DNA of 64,000 bases from Clostridiales bacterium (GTDB taxonomy: Bacteria > Bacillota > Clostridia > Oscillospirales > Acutalibacteraceae): NCBI GenBank assembly GCA_019415945.1, contig DXYF01000021.1, forward strand, positions 1 to 64,000, given 5' to 3'. Numbering within the stretch: position 1 is the stretch's first letter; each line of letters begins with the position of its first letter. Under the pieces are notes generated by a model. That model was not told the DNA's origin. It worked only from the letters and a program-made list of their open reading frames with translations, and ran no database searches. The position numbers and the translations under genes are program-made. Of the stretch, positions 24,200 to 33,817 are shown piece by piece.

Positions 24200-26551
24200 A
24201 TGTTTTTTAATATACTAAGGAGAGATTTGAAGCGAAAAAAGTCAATAAATATTATTTTAATGATTTTTGTCATACTTGCATCAACTTTTATTGCAAGCGG
24301 TGCAAACAATATGGTAACTGTTTTTAATGCATTGGACAATTATTTTGACATGGCAGAAGTTCCCGATTATTGGGTATCAACTTCAGACAGCCGTTCATCT
24401 GAAAATTTTAAGTCATTTGCCGATGAGAACAATTATAGTTATAAAGACAACACAATGGCAATGATAAATCCCAAAGATGTCAAAATTGACGGTAAAGTAT
24501 TTGACTATTCAAGCACCACTGTAATTTCAAGGGTAAACGATACAAATCTGTTTTTAGAAAACGGAAAACAGCTAAAGTCGGTTGCCGACGGAGAGATTTA
24601 TGTGAGTTCACTCATGTGGTTTTCTGACTCGAATGATTTTCACAAAGGTTCAAAAGTGGTTATAAAATCCGGAGATCAGTCAAAAGAGTTTGTTGTAAAA
24701 GGCTATGTCAAAGACGCTGTGTTTGGTTCAGGAATGATTAGTATGACAAGATTTTTGGTCAGCGATAATGACTTTGAATTTTTTAAAGAGAATGAAAAGA
24801 ATGTACTTTTTGACAGTTTTTTTCTTAATACAGATGATTCTGAGTTTAACAGTAAGTTTACCGACCTTGAACTCAATGTTCTGTTTAGCATTGACAGAGA
24901 AACCGTTAAACTTACGTATATTATGGACATATTAATGTCAGCAATTGTTTTTGTGGTCAGCATATGTTTGATTTTGATTTCGCTTGCAATTTTAAGATTT
25001 ACCATTGATTTTACTATGACAGAGGAATTTAGAGAAATCGGTGTAATGAAAGCAATCGGAATATCTAACCGAGGGATAAGAGGATTATATATAATAAAAT
25101 ATACTGCAATATCGATAGGCGGCTCTGCCATCGGATTTATTCTGAGTATTCCGTTCGGCAGTCTTATGTTGCAGAGCACCTCAAAAAACATTATGATTTC
25201 AAATTCAGGAAACTATGCCCTGAATGTTATGTGTTCGGCTTTATCGGCATTTATTGTAGTCATGTTCTGCTACCTATGCACAAGAAAAATAAAAAGGTTC
25301 TCTCCGATTGACGCAATCCGCAACGGAGAAACAGGAGAGCGTTATTCCAAAAAAGGAGTTATTCATCTTAGCAATTCAAAGCTTCCTTTAATTCTTTCAA
25401 TGTCGCTTAATGATGTTATGAGCAGTCTGAAAAAATATGTGTCTATGTTTTTTATTTTTGTAATCGGCATTTTGCTTGTGATTATTCCTCTAAATATTGT
25501 AAACACATTAAAGTCAGACAGTTTTATTCAAACCTTTGGAATGGCGAAAAGCGATGTCATTATATTGCAGGAAACTTATTTTGATAACTCAGGCAACAAC
25601 AAACAGATGCTTGAAGAAAAAATAGAAAATATTAAAGATTACTTGAATGAAAATGATATTGAGTCGAAAGTTTTTCAGGAAGCATTTTTTAAATTCTATA
25701 TTTCAAAAGACGATAAAAAGACTTCCAGTATAGCAACTCAGGGCATTGGTGATTCAAGCTGTGATATGTACACATATCTTGACGGAACTCCGCCCCAAAA
25801 CAAAAACGAAATTGCTGTTTCGCACATAGTAGCCGACAGAATTGATGTCAAAATAGGTGATGATGTAAATGTCAATATCGGTAATGAAGTAAAAAAATAC
25901 ACCGTTACTGCTATATATCAAACAATGATGAATATGGGAGAAGGAGTTAGATTTTCAGAAACCGAAGACCTCGATTACAATCATATAACCGGCTGTTTCG
26001 CAATTCAGGTTTTATATACAGATAATCCTAACCGGCAAACAATCAACGAAAGGAATGAACTGTTAGCTGAAAATTATCCTGAGTGCGAGCTTATGACTGC
26101 AGCCGAATATGTCGATATGTTGGACGGCGGAATATCCGGACAGATCGATGGAGTAAAAATCCTTATACTTTCCGTAGTTATTTTTATTAATATTCTTGTT
26201 ACAGTGCTAATGACCAAAAGTTTTATTACAAAAGAAAAGTGTGAAATTGCAATTCTAAAGGCAATCGGATTCAGAAACAATGCCATTGCAGCTTGGCAAG
26301 CTTTGAGAATTTGTTTGATTTTGGCAGCGTCAACAGTTGTCGGCGTACTCATCGGTTCCCCTATATCTCAATTTGTATTTTCACAAATTTCCTCAATTAT
26401 GGGAGCATATAATTGTCCGATTGAGATAAACACACTTGAAACATTTTTGATATATCCGATTGGTGTACTTTTGATAACGGGAGTTTCAGCGTTTCTGTCA
26501 TCGCTGAGTGTGAGAAAAATCAGTGCATCAGACACCTCAACCAATGAGTAA
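24200..26551 (+). CDS. ABC transporter permease, FtsX/MacB-like
   Basis: The 783-aa protein has an N-terminal membrane segment (about 14-35), a large extracellular domain (about 40-235), three segments (about 240-360), a second extracellular domain (about 440-640) and three more C-terminal segments. The MTEEFREIGVMKAIG and EKCEIAILKAIG motifs before the membrane segments are typical of FtsX-domain permeases of the MacB/BceB kind, often used in peptide antibiotic sensing or detoxification. The ATPase, response regulator and kinase follow, as in Bce-like modules. GTG-containing leader with GAGGTGATG before the start. Confidence 0.88.
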   Translation: MFFNILRRDLKRKKSINIILMIFVILASTFIASGANNMVTVFNALDNYFDMAEVPDYWVSTSDSRSSENFKSFADENNYSYKDNTMAMINPKDVKIDGKVFDYSSTTVISRVNDTNLFLENGKQLKSVADGEIYVSSLMWFSDSNDFHKGSKVVIKSGDQSKEFVVKGYVKDAVFGSGMISMTRFLVSDNDFEFFKENEKNVLFDSFFLNTDDSEFNSKFTDLELNVLFSIDRETVKLTYIMDILMSAIVFVVSICLILISLAILRFTIDFTMTEEFREIGVMKAIGISNRGIRGLYIIKYTAISIGGSAIGFILSIPFGSLMLQSTSKNIMISNSGNYALNVMCSALSAFIVVMFCYLCTRKIKRFSPIDAIRNGETGERYSKKGVIHLSNSKLPLILSMSLNDVMSSLKKYVSMFFIFVIGILLVIIPLNIVNTLKSDSFIQTFGMAKSDVIILQETYFDNSGNNKQMLEEKIENIKDYLNENDIESKVFQEAFFKFYISKDDKKTSSIATQGIGDSSCDMYTYLDGTPPQNKNEIAVSHIVADRIDVKIGDDVNVNIGNEVKKYTVTAIYQTMMNMGEGVRFSETEDLDYNHITGCFAIQVLYTDNPNRQTINERNELLAENYPECELMTAAEYVDMLDGGISGQIDGVKILILSVVIFINILVTVLMTKSFITKEKCEIAILKAIGFRNNAIAAWQALRICLILAASTVVGVLIGSPISQFVFSQISSIMGAYNCPIEINTLETFLIYPIGVLLITGVSAFLSSLSVRKISASDTSTNE

Positions 26552-26567
26552 AAAGGAGAACTAACCT

Positions 26568-27335
26568 ATGAATACAATACTAAAAGTAAATGAATTATGC
26601 AAAACATATATTGTCAACAAGCGTCAGAACAATGTGCTGAGAAATGTGAGTTTTTCAGTAGATGAGGGTGAAATGATTGCAGTTATGGGGGCATCGGGTT
26701 CGGGCAAATCAACACTTTTGTATGCAGTTTCGGGAATGGAGAAGGCAACCGCAGGCGAAGTTTTGTTTGGTAACCAAAGCATTGATAAGATGAGCGAAAA
26801 AGAACTTTCAAAGCTCAGACTTGATGAAATGGGATTTATCTTTCAGCAAATGTATATGCTTAAAAACCTGAGTTTGCTTGATAACATTATTCTTCCTGCC
26901 TGCATGTCTAAAAAGGTCAAGCAACGACGAAAGGAAGTTACCGAAAGAGGACTTGCACTTATGCACAAACTCGGCATAGCCGATGTCGCAGACAACGATA
27001 TCAATGAGGTATCGGGTGGTCAGCTTCAGAGAGCCTGTATTTGCCGAAGTATGATAAACAATCCAAAGGTTATCTTTGCCGATGAACCGACAGGTGCTCT
27101 TAACAGAAATTCATCCGATGAGGTTATGGAAGAACTTTTAAAAATAAATTCGGAGGGCACAACGGTTATGCTTGTAACTCACGACATAAAAGTTGCATCC
27201 CGTTGCTCAAGAGTGCTTTATATAGTTGACGGAAACATCAGCGGAGAGTATAATTTTGATAGAGATTTTTCTGAATCAAAGCTCAGAGAACGAGAAAAAA
27301 TGTTAAACGGCTGGCTTATGGAAATGGGTTGGTAA
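26568..27335 (+). CDS. ABC transporter ATP-binding protein
   Basis: The 255-aa ATPase has Walker A GASGSGKS (41-48), Q-loop FIFQQMY, signature VSGGQLQRA (148-156), Walker B VIFADEPTGAL (168-178) and the H-loop VTHDIKVA. It is of the LolD/MacB/BceA group and pairs with the FtsX-like permease 17 bases upstream. The C-terminus is slightly extended with a charged tail. Confidence 0.93.
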   Translation: MNTILKVNELCKTYIVNKRQNNVLRNVSFSVDEGEMIAVMGASGSGKSTLLYAVSGMEKATAGEVLFGNQSIDKMSEKELSKLRLDEMGFIFQQMYMLKNLSLLDNIILPACMSKKVKQRRKEVTERGLALMHKLGIADVADNDINEVSGGQLQRACICRSMINNPKVIFADEPTGALNRNSSDEVMEELLKINSEGTTVMLVTHDIKVASRCSRVLYIVDGNISGEYNFDRDFSESKLREREKMLNGWLMEMGW

Positions 27336-27351
27336 ATACAGAGAGGTTGTT

Positions 27352-28014
27352 ATGACGGATATTTTGATTGTTGAGGATAACAAAGAACTCGGCGAACTCT
27401 TCCGTGACTTTTTGGTTGCTGAAAACTATACGGTTTCGATTGCCGACAGCGGAGAAAAAGCTGTTTCTCTGTTTGAAAAGTACGGTGCAAAAATCGTTGT
27501 TTTGGATATAATGTTACCTGAAATGGACGGTTTTGCTGTGTGCAAAAAGCTGAGAGAAAAATCAAATGTTCCGATTATCATGGTAAGTGCAAAAACCGAG
27601 AAAGACGATAAGCTCAACGGCTTAATTCTCGGTGCGGACGATTACATTGAAAAGCCCTATGATATTGATATAATGATAGCCAAAATCAAGGGGATATTTA
27701 AACGCAGATATTCCCTTGATGAGATAGTTGACGGTGACATAAGAATAAACAAGGCTGAAAAGTCAGCATACAAAAATGATATTTTGCTCAATTTGACATC
27801 AAAGGAATTTGAACTGCTTTTATTACTTGCAGAAAACAAAGGGAAAACACTGAGCAAGGAATTTCTTTTTTCAAACATATGGGGCAATGACAGCTTTTCG
27901 GAAACACAAACCCTTACGGTTCATATAAAATGGCTCAGACAAAAGCTTGAAAACAATCCGAAATCGCCCGAACGGATAAAAACAGTTTGGGGATTGGGGT
28001 ATAAGTTTGTATGA
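27352..28014 (+). CDS. OmpR-family response regulator
   Basis: The 220-aa protein has a receiver domain (VEDN acidic pocket at 8-9, phospho-acceptor Asp52 in VLDIMLPEMDG, and the conserved Lys in YIEKPYD) and a C-terminal winged helix (LTSKEFELLLLLAENKGKTLSKEFLF, VHIKWLRQKLENN). It is the partner of the kinase with which it overlaps by 4 bases, and probably controls the ABC genes upstream. Confidence 0.93.
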   Translation: MTDILIVEDNKELGELFRDFLVAENYTVSIADSGEKAVSLFEKYGAKIVVLDIMLPEMDGFAVCKKLREKSNVPIIMVSAKTEKDDKLNGLILGADDYIEKPYDIDIMIAKIKGIFKRRYSLDEIVDGDIRINKAEKSAYKNDILLNLTSKEFELLLLLAENKGKTLSKEFLFSNIWGNDSFSETQTLTVHIKWLRQKLENNPKSPERIKTVWGLGYKFV

Positions 28015-29249
28015 AAAGCTATAACAAAATCGTTGCTTTTGTAATCGCAGTAATTGCAGTGCTATTTGTGGCTGCAAATGTTTTAATTATAAACAGCCAA
28101 CAATCAGCATTCGATAGAGAATATAGGGTTGAAGTAAACAGGATTGCGTTACAAATTAATGATAACGGCTACGACAGTCTTGATTTTTCCGGGAATGAGT
28201 ATGTCACGAATGTCGAGAAATATTCAAATGATAATTCCGAATTTTATGATGTTTCAAACGAGTATGTCATAAGAGAAATAGACGGACAGCTTTACCGATT
28301 TGATTATATGAGAACCAAAGAAAACATTACTCCTTTTTTAGTAATATCAAATTTGGTTTTGGCATTAATTTCTTTGATGGTTATCGCAATTTTGATATAC
28401 ATAAAATTAAAGATATTAAAACCTTTTGACCGATTAAAAGAAGTTCCTTTCGAGCTGTCAAAAGGTAATCTAACTGTACCGATTAAAGAAGTCAAAAACC
28501 GTTTTTTCGGAAAATTCATCTGGGGTGTAGATTTGCTCCGTGACAATATCGAAAGTCAGAAACAGCGTGAACTTGATTTGCAAAAAGACAAGAGGATGCT
28601 TTTGCTCTCACTTTCACACGATATAAAAACTCCTCTGTCGGCTATAAAATTGTATTCAAAAGCACTTTCAAAGGGACTATATAAAAGCCATGAAAAACAG
28701 CTTGAAATCGCAGAAAATATTAATGCTAAGGCGGATGAGATTGAGGGATATATTTCTCAGATAATAACAGCATCAAAAGATGATTTTCTAAGCTTTGATG
28801 TAAATATCAGCGAATTTTATTTATCAGAGCTTATCGGCAGGATAAACGAATATTATTCAGAGAAACTGTCACTTGCAAAAATAAACTTTTCCGTTGAGCA
28901 ATACAACGACTGTATGCTTAAAGGGGACATAGACAGATGTGTTGAAATCTTGCAGAATATAATTGAAAATGCCATAAAATACGGTAACGGTCAGTATATA
29001 AATATAAAGATAACTAACGAGGATGGCTGCTGTGTTGTTTCGATAGAGAACAGCGGTTGTACTCTTGCTGATGATGAACTTACTCATATATTTGACAGTT
29101 TTCATCGAGGTAGTAATTCTAAAAATATAAAGGGCAGTGGTTTGGGACTTTATATCTGCCGTCAGCTTATAACAAAAATGGGCGGAGAGATTTTTGCAGA
29201 AATAAAGCACTCAAATATTATCGTTTCAACAGCCTTTCTGAAAGCTTAA
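28011..29249 (+). CDS. Sensor histidine kinase
   Basis: The 412-aa kinase starts at the ATGA overlap. It has two membrane segments (about 5-28 and 108-132) flanking an 80-residue extracellular sensor region, a HAMP-like linker, the H box SLSHDIKTPLSAI with phosphorylated His203, N box IENAIKYGN, and G boxes near the end (GSGLGLYICRQL). With the regulator it forms a two-component pair for the adjoining ABC transporter. Confidence 0.93.
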   Translation: MKSYNKIVAFVIAVIAVLFVAANVLIINSQQSAFDREYRVEVNRIALQINDNGYDSLDFSGNEYVTNVEKYSNDNSEFYDVSNEYVIREIDGQLYRFDYMRTKENITPFLVISNLVLALISLMVIAILIYIKLKILKPFDRLKEVPFELSKGNLTVPIKEVKNRFFGKFIWGVDLLRDNIESQKQRELDLQKDKRMLLLSLSHDIKTPLSAIKLYSKALSKGLYKSHEKQLEIAENINAKADEIEGYISQIITASKDDFLSFDVNISEFYLSELIGRINEYYSEKLSLAKINFSVEQYNDCMLKGDIDRCVEILQNIIENAIKYGNGQYINIKITNEDGCCVVSIENSGCTLADDELTHIFDSFHRGSNSKNIKGSGLGLYICRQLITKMGGEIFAEIKHSNIIVSTAFLKA

Positions 29250-29254
29250 TTTTA

Positions 29255-29291
29255 AACATATACAATTATGAATAACCAACGCAAAAACGGC
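29255..29291 (+). repeat. 37-bp direct repeat, right copy
   Basis: The right copy of the repeat at 23955-23991 begins six bases after the kinase stop codon. In this copy the codons for NIYNYE and the stop are still readable but belong to no gene, so it is a relic of the lipoprotein 3' end. Confidence 0.85.
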
Positions 29292-29313
29292 GGCTTCATT
29301 TTGAAGCCGCCGT
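29287..29313. terminator. Bidirectional terminator between kinase and serA
   Basis: A perfect 12-bp GC-rich stem (29287-29298 and 29302-29313) with a 3-nt loop lies between the convergent genes. The tail is T-poor on both sides, so termination strength is uncertain. Confidence 0.65.
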
Positions 29314-29344
29314 AAATATTGCAGTATCTTTAATTATCTTAAAA

Positions 29345-30499
29345 TCAAATTGCTCTTACTCTGATAACGCCGTCAACGGACGCAATCTTGTCAGCGTCAG
29401 CCTTGTCGGCACCTGCAACATCAATAATTGTGTATGCGTAGTCGCCTCTGCTCTTTGAAAGCATATTTTCAACATTGCCGCTGATTTCCGTAAGAACCTT
29501 TTTGAGAAGCTCGGGAACATTCTTGTGCATAACGCAGAAGCGTGTGTCGCCCTCGCTTGCTCTTGCAAGAGAAATAGCGGGATAGTTTACAGAATTTATA
29601 ATGTTGCCGTTTTCGAGGTACTCCTTGACCTGGTCGCAAGCCATAACAGCACAGTTTTCCTCGCTTTCGGGAGTTGAAGCACCGAGGTGCGGCATACAAA
29701 TTATATTTTCTTCGCCGAGAATATCATCAGTTGCGAAATCCGTAACATATTTTGCAACCTTGCCGCTCTTTATGCCTGCGAGCAAAGCTTCCGCATTTAC
29801 AAGTCCGTCACGGCTGAAGTTCATAATGCGGACGCCGTCTTTCATCTTAGCGATAACATCTTCATTTACAAGATTTTTTGTATCATCTGTAAGCGGAACA
29901 TGAATTGTGAGGTAATCACAGTTTGTCATAACCTCTTCATTGTTCTTCATAAGCTTAACGGCGGGGTCAAGCTTGAGTGCGTTAGTAACCGACATAAACG
30001 GATCGTAACCGATAACATTCATACCGAGAGAAACCGCACAATTAGCAACAAGAATACCGATTGCACCAAGTCCTACTACGCCGAGAGTTTTACCCTTGAT
30101 CTCGGGACCTACAAACTGGCTCTTGCCCTTTTCAACCATTTTGCCGACAGCGTCGCCGTTGCCCTTGAGTGTCTTTGCCCATTCAATACCCTCGGTAATC
30201 TTTCTTGAAGAAAGCAGCATAGCCGCAACAATAAGCTCCTTAACAGCATTTGCGTTGGCACCGGGAGTGTTGAAAACAACAATGCCCTGCTCTGAGCACT
30301 TATCCTTAGGAATATTGTTTGTGCCTGCACCTGCTCTTGCTATTGCAAGAAGGTTAGACTCAAACTCCATATCGTGCATTGCCGCACTTCTGACAAGCAC
30401 TGCGTCGGGATTTTTAACCTCGTCGCCGTAGGTGTAATTTTCGCCGAGGCGGCTAGTGCCGACATTTGAAATTTTATTCAATGTCAAAATATTAAACAT
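29345..30499 (-). CDS. serA: D-3-phosphoglycerate dehydrogenase
   Basis: SerA (384 aa from the ATG at 30499) oxidises 3-phosphoglycerate to 3-phosphohydroxypyruvate in serine synthesis. Visible: Rossmann fold GVVGLGAIGILVANCA, the catalytic Arg and Glu in NFSRDGLVN and ILGEENI, catalytic His in MPHLGAST, and a C-terminal ACT domain (FCVMHKNVPELLKKVLTEI) used in serine feedback in some SerA types. It follows serC by 60 bases as an operon. Confidence 0.95.
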   Translation of the reverse strand: MFNILTLNKISNVGTSRLGENYTYGDEVKNPDAVLVRSAAMHDMEFESNLLAIARAGAGTNNIPKDKCSEQGIVVFNTPGANANAVKELIVAAMLLSSRKITEGIEWAKTLKGNGDAVGKMVEKGKSQFVGPEIKGKTLGVVGLGAIGILVANCAVSLGMNVIGYDPFMSVTNALKLDPAVKLMKNNEEVMTNCDYLTIHVPLTDDTKNLVNEDVIAKMKDGVRIMNFSRDGLVNAEALLAGIKSGKVAKYVTDFATDDILGEENIICMPHLGASTPESEENCAVMACDQVKEYLENGNIINSVNYPAISLARASEGDTRFCVMHKNVPELLKKVLTEISGNVENMLSKSRGDYAYTIIDVAGADKADADKIASVDGVIRVRAI

Positions 30500-30559
30500 T
30501 ATAACCAATCCTTTTAAATCAAATTCAGACGAATAAATCCGTCTGCCTAATTGCAGAAA

Positions 30560-31645
30560 TTACTTGTTCTCTGCCTCAAATTTCTTCATAAACTCAACAA
30601 GCTTTTCAACGCCCTCATAAGGCATAGCGTTGTAGATAGAAGCTCTCATACCGCCGACTGTGCGGTGACCCTTGAGGTTCACAAGTCCTGCCTCTGTTGA
30701 CTCCTTAACAAACTTTGCGTCAAGGTCAGTATCGCCCGTTACAAACGGAACATTCATAAGAGAACGATCCTCAGCAACAACAGTGCCCTTAAACAGCTCG
30801 GAGCTGTCGAGGAAGTCGTAAAGGAGCTTAGCTTTCTTCTCGTTAAGCTCTTTCATCTTCTCAAGACCGCCAACCTCGTTCTTAATCCACTCCATAACAA
30901 GCTTTGCGATATAGATTGTGTAGCAAGGAGGGGTATTGTAAAGTGAATCTGCGTCAGCATGAATCTTGTAATCAAGCATTGTAGGAGTAATATCCATAGC
31001 ATTGCCGATTAAATCTTCACGAACAATAACGATTGTAACGCCTGCACCTGCAAGGTTCTTCTGTGCACCTGCAAAAAGCAAGCCGAACTTTGAAACATCA
31101 AGAGGCTCTGACATGATGCAGGAAGAAATATCAGCAACAAGCGGAATATCGCCTGTGTCGGGAAGCTCATGATAAACCGTACCGTAAATTGTGTTATTAA
31201 GGCAGATATAAACATAATCTGCGTCCTCACGGAACATTGACTTATCAGTCTTGGGAATATAAGTATATGTCTTATCCTCGGAAGATGCAACAGCCTTAAC
31301 ATCACCGTAGCGTGCAGCCTCTTTATATGCCTTCTTAGCCCACTGACCTGTGATAATATAATCAGCCTTATTGTTCTTGTTCATAAGGTTTAACGGAATC
31401 ATAGCAAACTGTGTAGAACCGCCGCCCTGAAGGAACATAACCTTGTAGTTATCAGGAATATTCATAATTTCACGAAGCAAAGCTTCTGCGTCCTTAATAA
31501 TCTTATCAAAAACTTTGCTGCGGTGTGACATCTCCATTACGCTCTGTCCGCTGCCCTCATAATCGAGCATTTCAGCAGCCGCTTTTTTAAGTACCGACTC
31601 AGGTAACATTGACGGACCTGCAGAAAAATTATAAACTCTTGCCAT
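30560..31645 (-). CDS. serC: Phosphoserine aminotransferase
   Basis: SerC (361 aa) transfers an amino group from glutamate to 3-phosphohydroxypyruvate. The start MARVYNFSAGPSMLPE is the family hallmark, and the PLP lysine lies in GLLFAGAQKNLAGAG. HRTVGGMRASIYNAMP near the end matches the phosphate-binding region. It precedes serA, and is preceded by a strong promoter at 31731-31759. Confidence 0.97.
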   Translation of the reverse strand: MARVYNFSAGPSMLPESVLKKAAAEMLDYEGSGQSVMEMSHRSKVFDKIIKDAEALLREIMNIPDNYKVMFLQGGGSTQFAMIPLNLMNKNNKADYIITGQWAKKAYKEAARYGDVKAVASSEDKTYTYIPKTDKSMFREDADYVYICLNNTIYGTVYHELPDTGDIPLVADISSCIMSEPLDVSKFGLLFAGAQKNLAGAGVTIVIVREDLIGNAMDITPTMLDYKIHADADSLYNTPPCYTIYIAKLVMEWIKNEVGGLEKMKELNEKKAKLLYDFLDSSELFKGTVVAEDRSLMNVPFVTGDTDLDAKFVKESTEAGLVNLKGHRTVGGMRASIYNAMPYEGVEKLVEFMKKFEAENK

Positions 31646-31730
31646 GTCTAAAATCTCCCTTGATTTAATAATTTTTTACTAAAAATGGCAGCTGCAAAGC
31701 AATACAGCGTGCCGATAGCCTAACAAATAA

Positions 31731-31759
31731 ATTATACGCCTATATTTTGTCAAAGTCAA
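31731..31759 (-). promoter_or_regulatory. Promoter of serCA
   Basis: Minus-strand -35 TTGACT (31754-31759) and perfect -10 TATAAT (31731-31736) are 17 bases apart, about 85 bases before serC. The leader shows no T-box features. Confidence 0.75.
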
Positions 31760-31791
31760 CAAAAACGGCTAATTAGCACACACAAAAATAA

Positions 31792-32724
31792 TCACAAGCT
31801 GATTTTACCTATTACCGAGAGGATTTCATCTCTCATTCTTATTGCTTCGTTTCTTGCAGCCTTTGCAAAGTCCTCCTCGCAAAGTCCCTGAGACTTCCAT
31901 GCACACATAATTCCGCGGCTTGAGTTGATTATTGCACCCATTCCGTTTTTATCAAAAGCATTTTTAACATCCTCTGCTCCGCCGCCCTGTGCACCGTAGC
32001 CCGGAACGAGGAAAAATGTGCGGCTCAGTTTTTCTCTCATTTCCTTTAACTGCTCGGGATAAGTAGCACCGACAACCGCACCTACTGCGGAATAGCCGTA
32101 CTTGCCCTCAAGTTCTTCTCCCCAGTTCTCACACATTTTACCCATATGCTCATAAACAGTTTCATTTGTTTCAAGCTTCATGTCCTGAAGTTCACCCGAG
32201 CTTGGATTTGATGTTTTTACAAGCACAAAAATGCCCTTGTCCTTTTCGGCACAGATTTTTGCAAGCGGCTTAATACCGTCCGTACCGAGGTAGCCGTTTA
32301 CTGTAAGAGCATCAGCACCGAAAGCGTCAATCTTCTCTCCCTCAACAACCGTTGTGCCGATATGAGCCGTCGCATAAGCCTCCATAGTAGTGCCTATATC
32401 GTTACGCTTGCCGTCGGTAATTACAAACATTCCCTTTGATTTTGCATAAGCGATTGTGTCGCAAAGAGCCTTTACACCCTGCCATCCGTACATTTCATAA
32501 TATGCAGCCTGCGGCTTTATTGCAGGAACAATATCACAAAGTGCGTCAATGAGTGCCTTGTTAAACTCAAAAATTGCCGCAGCCGCTCCGTCAAGAGTCT
32601 TTCCGTATTTTGCAAAGCAAGCCTCCTTGATTGAAGACGGTACATAATCAAGCTTCGGGTCAAGACCTGCAACTGTCGGGTTTTGCATTTCCGCAATTTT
32701 TTCAATAAGTCTGTCAAATGCCAT
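31792..32724 (-). CDS. pyrF: Orotidine 5'-phosphate decarboxylase (type 2)
   Basis: PyrF (310 aa from the ATG at 32724, with GGAGAG upstream) decarboxylates OMP to UMP. The catalytic motif appears as VITDGKRNDIGTT, and FVLVKTSNPSSGELQD and VPGYGAQGGGAEDV mark the phosphate site of the longer type 2 enzymes. It ends the pyrC operon. A weak 3' palindrome is the only terminator candidate. Confidence 0.95.
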   Translation of the reverse strand: MAFDRLIEKIAEMQNPTVAGLDPKLDYVPSSIKEACFAKYGKTLDGAAAAIFEFNKALIDALCDIVPAIKPQAAYYEMYGWQGVKALCDTIAYAKSKGMFVITDGKRNDIGTTMEAYATAHIGTTVVEGEKIDAFGADALTVNGYLGTDGIKPLAKICAEKDKGIFVLVKTSNPSSGELQDMKLETNETVYEHMGKMCENWGEELEGKYGYSAVGAVVGATYPEQLKEMREKLSRTFFLVPGYGAQGGGAEDVKNAFDKNGMGAIINSSRGIMCAWKSQGLCEEDFAKAARNEAIRMRDEILSVIGKISL

Positions 32725-32788
32725 ATTCTGCTCTCCTTTATATTTATACAATTAACATATCTTTTAGGTTAAATTCTTTTGTAAAGGC

Positions 32789-33769
32789 TTATGAATTAAT
32801 AATATCAAAAAGCTCGTTGCTGAAATTTGAATAATCCTCTCTGTTGTCCTTTACAAATGAAATTGCGGGACGGGGGTGAGTGTTAAGCTGTCCTGTAAGC
32901 ATATAAGGAATGTCATATCCCCATTTTACTCCGCTTTCTCTCAGCTTATGAGTATGCTCCTCAATAATTTTAAGAATAGGAGCAACCTTGTATTTCGGAT
33001 TCTTTAAAAATCCGAGCAAAAGCTCAAGAGCACAGTTGCCCGCACCTCTGCCCATTCCGTCTACCGTTGCGTCAAGGTAGCTTACTCCCTGGGTCATAGC
33101 CTCAATCGTATTTGCAAACGCAAGCTGCTGGTTGTTGTGAGCGTGTATTCCCACACCCTTGCCGTACTTGTCAGCAACAGAGCAGTAAAGCTCTGCAAGG
33201 CGTCTTGACTCCTCGGGATAAAGTGCACCGTAGCTGTCAACGATATAAAATGCATTTACAGGACTTTTTCCGAGAATTTCAAGTGCCGTTACAATATCCT
33301 CGGTCTTTGCCTTGGAAACCGCCATGATATTGATTGTTGTTTCATATCCCTTTTTTGCACAATCCTCTATCATTTCAATAGCCGCAGGAATTGTGTTTAT
33401 GTATGTTGCAATTCTGATAAGGTCAATGGGACTTTCCTTTTTTGGGATAATATCTTTTTCAAAATCTGTTCTGCCTACATCAGCCATTACTGCGATTTTC
33501 ATCTTTGATTTGTTGTCGCCTATAATTTTCCTTATATCTTCGTCATTGCAGAACTTCCACTTTCCAAAGTCCTCTTCCTTAAAAAGCTCCTTTGAAGCCT
33601 TGTAGCCGAACTCCATATAATCAACGCCGGCTTTAACATTTGCCGCATACAAATCCTTTACAAATTTGTCGTCAAATCTAAAGTCGTTGCAAAGTCCTCC
33701 GTCACGGATTGTTGCGTCAACAACCCTTATATCCTGTCTTACCGACAGCAAATCACCTTTCTGTGCCAT
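32789..33769 (-). CDS. DRE-TIM metallolyase superfamily aldolase of unknown substrate
   Basis: The 326-aa protein (ATG at 33769, after AGGAGAAA) has the superfamily signature DATIRDGG (DRE motif near 18) and a later metal site GIHAHNNQQLAFANT (HxH), as in HMG-CoA lyase, isopropylmalate synthase and 4-hydroxy-2-oxovalerate aldolase. The C-terminal MLTGQLNTHPRPAISFVKDN is characteristic of aldolase catalytic-domain proteins. None of the known substrates fits a pyrimidine operon. It sits between pyrC and pyrF with short gaps, so co-transcription is likely. Confidence 0.8.
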   Translation of the reverse strand: MAQKGDLLSVRQDIRVVDATIRDGGLCNDFRFDDKFVKDLYAANVKAGVDYMEFGYKASKELFKEEDFGKWKFCNDEDIRKIIGDNKSKMKIAVMADVGRTDFEKDIIPKKESPIDLIRIATYINTIPAAIEMIEDCAKKGYETTINIMAVSKAKTEDIVTALEILGKSPVNAFYIVDSYGALYPEESRRLAELYCSVADKYGKGVGIHAHNNQQLAFANTIEAMTQGVSYLDATVDGMGRGAGNCALELLLGFLKNPKYKVAPILKIIEEHTHKLRESGVKWGYDIPYMLTGQLNTHPRPAISFVKDNREDYSNFSNELFDIINS

Positions 33770-33817
33770 AAAAATTTCTCCTTTGATTTTTATAAATTGG
33801 TTTATCACATTTAATTT

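Noticed and set aside
31646..31730. Possible T-box or serine-responsive leader before serC
   Set aside because: The leader has no specifier-loop layout or T-box core sequence; only a plain promoter is visible.
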